Part shown: in pieces, positions 23,379 to 28,053 of the stretch
Layout: each line of letters begins with the position of its first letter
Numbering within the stretch: position 1 is the stretch's first letter
Source: Bacteroidales bacterium
GTDB taxonomy: Bacteria > Bacteroidota > Bacteroidia > Bacteroidales > Muribaculaceae
Direction: 5' to 3'
Assembly (NCBI GenBank): GCA_900767075.1
Contig: CAAFXX010000007.1
Coordinates: forward strand, 1 to 28,053
Length of the DNA stretch: 28,053 nt
Program-made: the position numbers and the translations under genes
Notes under the pieces: generated by a model
The model's input: only the letters and a program-made list of their open reading frames with translations
The model's database searches: none
Told to the model about the DNA's origin: nothing

Positions 23379-24175
23379 CGTAGAAGTTTCTTATATTGAC
23401 GATATGCTTTCCAATAATATTTATCTTTAAGACACATCCTAGTCAGCCACAAATGTCCCTTAAACGATCTTTTCATCCAAGGCTTCGTACGACCTATGAA
23501 ATGAATAACATACAAAGGTTTCGAAGATTCAGGATCCAAAGAATAACCTAATCCTTCTATATAAAATTTTAGACAGTCTGCAAATACATTATATGACTGA
23601 TCAAGTTGCAATGTCAAGTCATTATCCCAATTTGTAAGATATGCCTGAAGTATATCTTGATCGCCGATAAATTTGGTATTGTCAGTTCTTTTAGACGTTA
23701 TATCGTTAGCTAAAGAGCACAACTCTTCTGCGATTTTTTTGTTGGGTTTTATTACAATAAGACCGGAATTCAACCCTTTATAATGCTCATGACCGGGAAC
23801 TGCCTTTCCGGCACATACGGACGTAAAATTCTTATTTTCAAAAAGATGATCCAGATTCTTAAGTATCAACATATCTGAATCTAAGAATACCAGAGTCTCG
23901 TACTCTTCCAATTCCCAAATCTTTAATTTATCGAACGTGAAATCCCAATGTGCAAAATGTCCTTCAGAAGAAAGCCTGTTAGCAAGTGCCGGCTTGGAGA
24001 ATCTCATACAATGAATTCCGTTATTGTTTAAAACATCCTCACAAATTTCAGGAACTTCGACTGATAATGCGCAGATAAGAGGATATCTTGCATTAGTCTT
24101 ATCTAATGCATTTTTCAATCCTATAACGCCTTGTAGATACCGATCATTTGATAATAAAGTAATATATGCACGCAT
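23375..24175 (-). CDS. GT8-family glycosyltransferase (glycogenin-like)
   Basis: This 266-residue protein has a GT-A fold. MRAYITLLSNDRYLQGVIGL opens the nucleotide-binding part. FLDSDMLI holds the DxD metal motif (Asp99, Asp101). GLNSGLIVIKPN (134-145) and VIHFIGRTKPW (near 225-235) are typical GT8 landmarks. Such enzymes transfer glucose, galactose or a related sugar with retention; which one is not evident. It lies in the AT-rich cassette, 5 bases after the acyltransferase gene and overlapping the next GT4 by 4 bases. Confidence 0.92.
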   Translation of the reverse strand: MRAYITLLSNDRYLQGVIGLKNALDKTNARYPLICALSVEVPEICEDVLNNNGIHCMRFSKPALANRLSSEGHFAHWDFTFDKLKIWELEEYETLVFLDSDMLILKNLDHLFENKNFTSVCAGKAVPGHEHYKGLNSGLIVIKPNKKIAEELCSLANDITSKRTDNTKFIGDQDILQAYLTNWDNDLTLQLDQSYNVFADCLKFYIEGLGYSLDPESSKPLYVIHFIGRTKPWMKRSFKGHLWLTRMCLKDKYYWKAYRQYKKLLR

Positions 24176-24180
24176 AAATG

Positions 24181-25212
24181 CTATTTTTTCTTCAGGTTAA
24201 AATTGCCAATCATAAATGGGAACCATCGGTTAATGATGATTGACGCTAAAGCCAGAACAGGCAAAACACATATAAGCACTAATACCCAACTTATATTTAT
24301 TTCCTCCGGAAATAAATAATCTAATTTATTAAAGATTGTATCAAATATACTTATTGCCTTCGATTGCAACCCATAAACGACCAAAGTATTAGCACCAATA
24401 AATATTAATATTTTATTCAGATATTTAAATGACTGATTGTTCAATACAATTGAAATGCACGTAACAACGGTCAATCCCAATATTGCCGAAATAACAAATA
24501 TGAATGGATTTCCGAATTCAAGCAAATGAACATCAATCGGCCAGTTATTGAATATCAATATTGAGATGCAGTATAATAATATTGGTATTATTACTTGCCA
24601 AATATTATCTTTGATTTTTTTTTCAAGATCTAATATTTTCCCAGTTGACGTTAGAAGTTTACCAACCATTAAAAAAGGCAGAAACAACAGCGCATTTATA
24701 ATATGCCATGGGAGCGGTTTGTCAACAAAAACAGACCATAAAATTCCCATACCACACAACAGGGATATTATCGTTACCTTAATCCCCGATTTTTCTATAA
24801 ACCGTTCTATAGGATAATACATTAATTCCATTACAAAAAGACATGCAACGAACCACATATCATCCCATTTTCCAGATATTTGCAAAAAGATTCCTTTTAA
24901 CCTTCCTAAGACATCGAAATCTTTAAATGGCAGTGATAAAAGAATATTCAGAATTCCAAATGCGAAAACCGGTATTACAAGACGTTTGAACTTCGCTATG
25001 AAGAATGAACTGAAACAATCCTTTAAACTGAAAGTGACTCCCGCAACAAAGAAAAACCCGACAAGTTCAAAAGGATATGTAAAACGAGCCGCAAACTCTG
25101 ATTCTCCTGGGATATGATTCATGATAATCACAATCATGCATATACCCTTTAATGTGTCAATCCAGCCTATTCTGCCGACTTTATCCAAAGGTTCCGACTT
25201 TTTCAGTTTCAT
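24181..25212 (-). CDS. acyltransferase-3 family membrane protein
   Basis: This 343-residue protein has about ten hydrophobic segments. The start IGWIDTLKGICMIVIIMNH (18-36) is the characteristic first helix of the OafA/fucose 4-O-acetylase type acyltransferase-3 family, ending in the conserved His. Members transfer acetyl or other acyl groups to sugars of surface polysaccharides. The gene overlaps the Wzy-like gene by 32 bases, which is long; a start further downstream would cut into the first helix, so I keep the ATG at 25212. It most likely decorates the repeat unit. Confidence 0.88.
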   Translation of the reverse strand: MKLKKSEPLDKVGRIGWIDTLKGICMIVIIMNHIPGESEFAARFTYPFELVGFFFVAGVTFSLKDCFSSFFIAKFKRLVIPVFAFGILNILLSLPFKDFDVLGRLKGIFLQISGKWDDMWFVACLFVMELMYYPIERFIEKSGIKVTIISLLCGMGILWSVFVDKPLPWHIINALLFLPFLMVGKLLTSTGKILDLEKKIKDNIWQVIIPILLYCISILIFNNWPIDVHLLEFGNPFIFVISAILGLTVVTCISIVLNNQSFKYLNKILIFIGANTLVVYGLQSKAISIFDTIFNKLDYLFPEEINISWVLVLICVLPVLALASIIINRWFPFMIGNFNLKKK

Positions 25213-26515
25213 ATTCAGTCTTTGAATCTATAAATCCCCAAGAGAGGAAAATGGCAAAAATTGGGAATATATCGGTTGCCACTTTAAACCACACAATAAA
25301 CTGAAGCATTAGCAACGCCAAAAACATGACCCATAATTTCGGGAAGAAAGAGATACAAGCTTTGGTCACATAGATAAAATATGCAGTAAACGTCAACAAT
25401 CCTATCAATCCGAAATAAAATATAAATCTCAAATACCCAATGTCAGTATTCATATAATATCCTTCATATGTTTTTCCCACATAATAAGGATCTTGAGTGG
25501 TATCTATAAAGAATCCATCACCTACAAGCCAAGTCTTCAGGTTGTCTGGAAGAACGACCATATTCTCAAGCACATTATTTGAATGGACATTCCATTCTCC
25601 GCTTTCCGCAAGGCTAAAGAATCCCTCAAATCCAAACCTTAATTCTTCACGGAAATTATAATTAGTATTATATAGATATGCAACCGTCGGTATTGTTACA
25701 ATCAATATAATAAGCAACCATTTAAAAGTTGAAAATTTCTGATTGAGATCCAACATACGTCCGAATGTAACGGCATAAAGGACATAAGCCATCCCCATAA
25801 TTGCACCGACAGTCGTTGTTCTGGAAATCATGTTTCCTACTATCACGACAATCGCGATCCCTATTAAAAATAATGTCTTACTCCATATTTTTACATCCTT
25901 ATCCGCTAAGAATTTAGGCAATAAGAATAAAGAAATTACAAGAACTGCCGAGAAACGGATTCCGGCCGGATCAAATGCACAGGATATTCCACAAAGTCTG
26001 CCATCAGCATATTCCAAAGTACCTTTCTGATCTTTTATAAGTTGGCATACTACATTGTAGAAGCCAACATTATTGTCAATCAAAAGTGCACTTATACATT
26101 GTAGAGCACAAACAGTCAACAAATAATATGCAATAACCCTTACAGATAAACCATCATGTAGATTATCAAGGTAACATACCAACGAAAAAGCGCCACCAAG
26201 CCATACAAGCATTGAAATAATATACGAGACATAAGTATAATCCGGAGTATTATTTACAACAATTGATATAAAATTAACAAAGGATACAGATAAGGCATAG
26301 CAGCATAATATTATGAATACCCTACTTCCCTTTTCCGTAATAAATTCTCTTCCTCTGAACAATAAGATTATAATGGCAGCCAATGCCATATAAATCTTAG
26401 TATTCCCATATGGAAAAAAAGCAAAAGCTAACGGGAATAGAAAAAAATCTGTTAACAGAATACCTCCCAGTATTCCGACAACTTTCCATATAGAAATTGT
26501 TTCATTATCTCCCAT
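25181..26515 (-). CDS. Wzy-like O-antigen/EPS polymerase
   Basis: The protein has 444 residues from the ATG at 26515 (MGDNETISIWKVVG). An alternative upstream ATG at 26548 would add 11 residues and lengthen the overlap with the preceding glycosyltransferase to 44 bases; from 26515 it is 11. It has about eleven to twelve predicted membrane segments and a large hydrophilic loop near 290-350, as in Wzy polymerases. Sequence is poorly conserved in this family, so the call rests on topology and position among glycosyltransferases. It would join repeat units in the periplasmic leaflet. The low GC is like its neighbours in the cassette. Confidence 0.8.
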   Translation of the reverse strand: MGDNETISIWKVVGILGGILLTDFFLFPLAFAFFPYGNTKIYMALAAIIILLFRGREFITEKGSRVFIILCCYALSVSFVNFISIVVNNTPDYTYVSYIISMLVWLGGAFSLVCYLDNLHDGLSVRVIAYYLLTVCALQCISALLIDNNVGFYNVVCQLIKDQKGTLEYADGRLCGISCAFDPAGIRFSAVLVISLFLLPKFLADKDVKIWSKTLFLIGIAIVVIVGNMISRTTTVGAIMGMAYVLYAVTFGRMLDLNQKFSTFKWLLIILIVTIPTVAYLYNTNYNFREELRFGFEGFFSLAESGEWNVHSNNVLENMVVLPDNLKTWLVGDGFFIDTTQDPYYVGKTYEGYYMNTDIGYLRFIFYFGLIGLLTFTAYFIYVTKACISFFPKLWVMFLALLMLQFIVWFKVATDIFPIFAIFLSWGFIDSKTEYETEKVGTFG

Positions 26516-27482
26516 ATACAATTCTATTAAGCAAAAAGCTATAGACATTCACCAATAACCAAAAATTCTTGGCTGCACACCATTGAACCATCCTGGTCCT
26601 TAAAGATACATTCTTGTTTTCTAAAATATATCTATTAGACTCCGGATACCATTGTTTCCAAAGTTTCCTAAACTTCTTGCTATTCATTAACAGAAAAGGG
26701 AACTTTACATCAAGCTTAAGGTATGATAATTCTTGTTTATACAGGGGTCCAAATTTTGATGTGAGATATTGGGTGACCCGGTCTACATTTCTTCTCAACT
26801 GTATCAAATGTTGATCAGAATATGTATTGCTAAATGCACCTGTATTTGTTTTCACATAATGATAAAGAGGTTCACTAACATATGCCGTTCGAGATGCATT
26901 GGCACAAAGCATCATCATCGTCATATCCTCTCCCATACCATCATGTTCAGGAAAAGAAATGTTATTATCTCTATATAGTTTTCTTTTGACGAGCTTATTC
27001 CACACATTGAATTTCATGGCTCCACTGAGCATTAACTTCACTGCATTCTCCGGAGAATTCGGTGTCGGCTCTGTCATACATCTTTCATGGTCAGCTAATG
27101 TCAGGAACCAATTACACCATACAAAATCAGCGTCATTAGATTCTGCAACATTACACATCAACTCCAAAAGATTTGGCTCAATATAATCATCACTATCACA
27201 ATGAAATATATATTCACCTTCTGCCGTTGCCAATCCTGTGTTTCTGGCTTGAGGCAATCCTTTGTTATGATCGTGAGTAACTATTTTAACTTGCTCCCTC
27301 CGTTCTGGATAATCATTTATAACGTCTCGAATTATTTTTATAGAATTATCAGGTGTTGCATCATCTACAAAAATAAATTCTACGCCATCTTTTAGTGTCT
27401 GTGAGAAAAGAGATCTTGAGCACCGCTCAATGAACTTCTCGACACCATAAACCGGAATTATTACCGAAACTAATTGTTTCAT
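26505..27482 (-). CDS. GT2-family glycosyltransferase
   Basis: This 325-residue protein has a GT-A fold: VSVIIPVYGVEKFIERC (5-21), FIFVDDATPDNS (37-48, the Asp40-Asp41 pair), NKGLPQARNTGLATAEGEYI and the DxD motif HCDSDDYI (94-101). A C-terminal part follows with NVWNKLVKRKLY and GMGEDMTMMML. It adds an inverting sugar linkage to the repeat unit. It is a close paralogue of the gene that precedes it: both share NVWNKL-KR and GEDMT-MM blocks and the Tyr-Val-Lys tail region. The ATG overlaps that gene's stop by four bases. Confidence 0.93.
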   Translation of the reverse strand: MKQLVSVIIPVYGVEKFIERCSRSLFSQTLKDGVEFIFVDDATPDNSIKIIRDVINDYPERREQVKIVTHDHNKGLPQARNTGLATAEGEYIFHCDSDDYIEPNLLELMCNVAESNDADFVWCNWFLTLADHERCMTEPTPNSPENAVKLMLSGAMKFNVWNKLVKRKLYRDNNISFPEHDGMGEDMTMMMLCANASRTAYVSEPLYHYVKTNTGAFSNTYSDQHLIQLRRNVDRVTQYLTSKFGPLYKQELSYLKLDVKFPFLLMNSKKFRKLWKQWYPESNRYILENKNVSLRTRMVQWCAAKNFWLLVNVYSFLLNRIVYGR

Positions 27483-28053
27483 CTATATCGTAAACGATTA
27501 TAGAAATCAACTATAAGAAGATTGTATAAAGCTACGGGCAAGAAAAAATTCAATTTAGCACATTTTTCGAGAAATGATATTCGAGTAAGTGTTTGAGGAT
27601 GCTGCCCTATATATTTATTAGCATCTTTAAATAGTCTTTTCCATGCTTTAAAGTGTCTTGTGTTATACCCGGAAACCAAAAATACTGATTTCATGCCAAG
27701 TTTCATAAAGGCAATTTCTTTGTCATACATCGCAGGAAACTTATTCTTTATGAAATCGGAGACTCTATTCACATTGTGCTCCAATGCCTCAATATGGGGT
27801 TCGGCATAATTTGAAGTTATTGTTCCGGTCTCGTATTTGACATAATTGTATAAATGACCATATACCTTTCCTACACGATCAGCACATGCTAAAACCATCA
27901 TTATCGTCATATCCTCTCCCATTGAATATCCTTCCGGGAATTCTATTGCATTTTTTATAAAGAGATTTCGTTTTATCAATTTATTCCATACATTATAATG
28001 CAAAGGACCGACAAGGGTATGCAATAAAGCTTCTGAACCTTTTTTATAATCGG
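27479..28053 (-). CDS. GT2-family glycosyltransferase (5' part outside the window)
   Basis: The reading frame stays open to the right edge, so this is the C-terminal 190 or so residues of a gene that starts beyond the window. It contains YNVWNKLIKRNLF, EGYSMGEDMTIMMVLACADRVG and YNYVKYETGTITSNYAEPH. It is collinear with the C-terminal half of the following GT2 protein, so the two arose by tandem duplication. The catalytic N-terminal half, with the DxD motif, is not in view. Confidence 0.88.
   Translation of the reverse strand, partial: DYKKGSEALLHTLVGPLHYNVWNKLIKRNLFIKNAIEFPEGYSMGEDMTIMMVLACADRVGKVYGHLYNYVKYETGTITSNYAEPHIEALEHNVNRVSDFIKNKFPAMYDKEIAFMKLGMKSVFLVSGYNTRHFKAWKRLFKDANKYIGQHPQTLTRISFLEKCAKLNFFLPVALYNLLIVDFYNRLRYR

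Overview
This window looks like a Bacteroidales chromosome, most likely a gut Muribaculaceae-type organism. That placement is inferred from several signs. The lipoproteins have fimbrillin (Mfa-like) N-terminal domains. There is a small basic 'MKKK-Y-x-P' protein of a kind common in that order. The Wza is short, the Wzc ends in a Tyr-rich tail, there are no Shine-Dalgarno-like leaders, and one sequence matches the Bacteroidales -7 box TAnnTTTG. Every gene I accept reads on the minus strand, so the order of expression runs from right to left. I see no rRNA, tRNA, CRISPR array or transposase gene.

Right part (28053 to about 22236): an AT-rich, tightly packed polysaccharide cassette. It holds two tandem family-2 glycosyltransferases (the first cut by the window edge), a Wzy-like polymerase, an acyltransferase-3 membrane protein, a GT8 and a GT4, with overlaps of 4 to 32 bases and no repeats. 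Middle part (22236 to 10909): GC-rich exopolysaccharide genes, two more GT4 enzymes, a protein with six tandem helix-turn-helix repeats, the undecaprenyl-phosphate sugar transferase, Wza and Wzc. Inserted among these is a PqqD-like protein, a nucleotidyltransferase-5 protein and an HprK-like kinase. No Wzx flippase is visible.

Left part (10662 to 1): a 64-residue small protein is followed by three successive lipoproteins. Each has a fimbrillin-like N-terminus fused to a different enzyme-like domain: a PI-PLC-like fold, a CotH-type kinase, and an endonuclease/exonuclease/phosphatase (EEP). Then come an OmpA-family protein, an S24/S26 peptidase and a truncated ABC exporter. The peptidase and exporter, together with the PqqD/NTase/HprK genes 13 kb away, resemble a dispersed RRE-kinase-peptidase-exporter set of the sort seen in peptide natural-product (RiPP-like) loci.

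Most spacers in the GC-rich part are filled with structured repeats. There are REPIN-like paired palindromes that share constant ends (TGTAGGG/CCCTACA) but have swappable cores. There are also 9-bp-period tandem arrays of three different sequences. These repeats run right up to the coding regions and often supply the stop codons. The clearest candidates for something undescribed are the fimbrillin-effector lipoprotein trio, the dispersed PqqD/HprK/NTase/peptidase set inside an EPS locus, and the six-HTH protein sitting among the periodic arrays.
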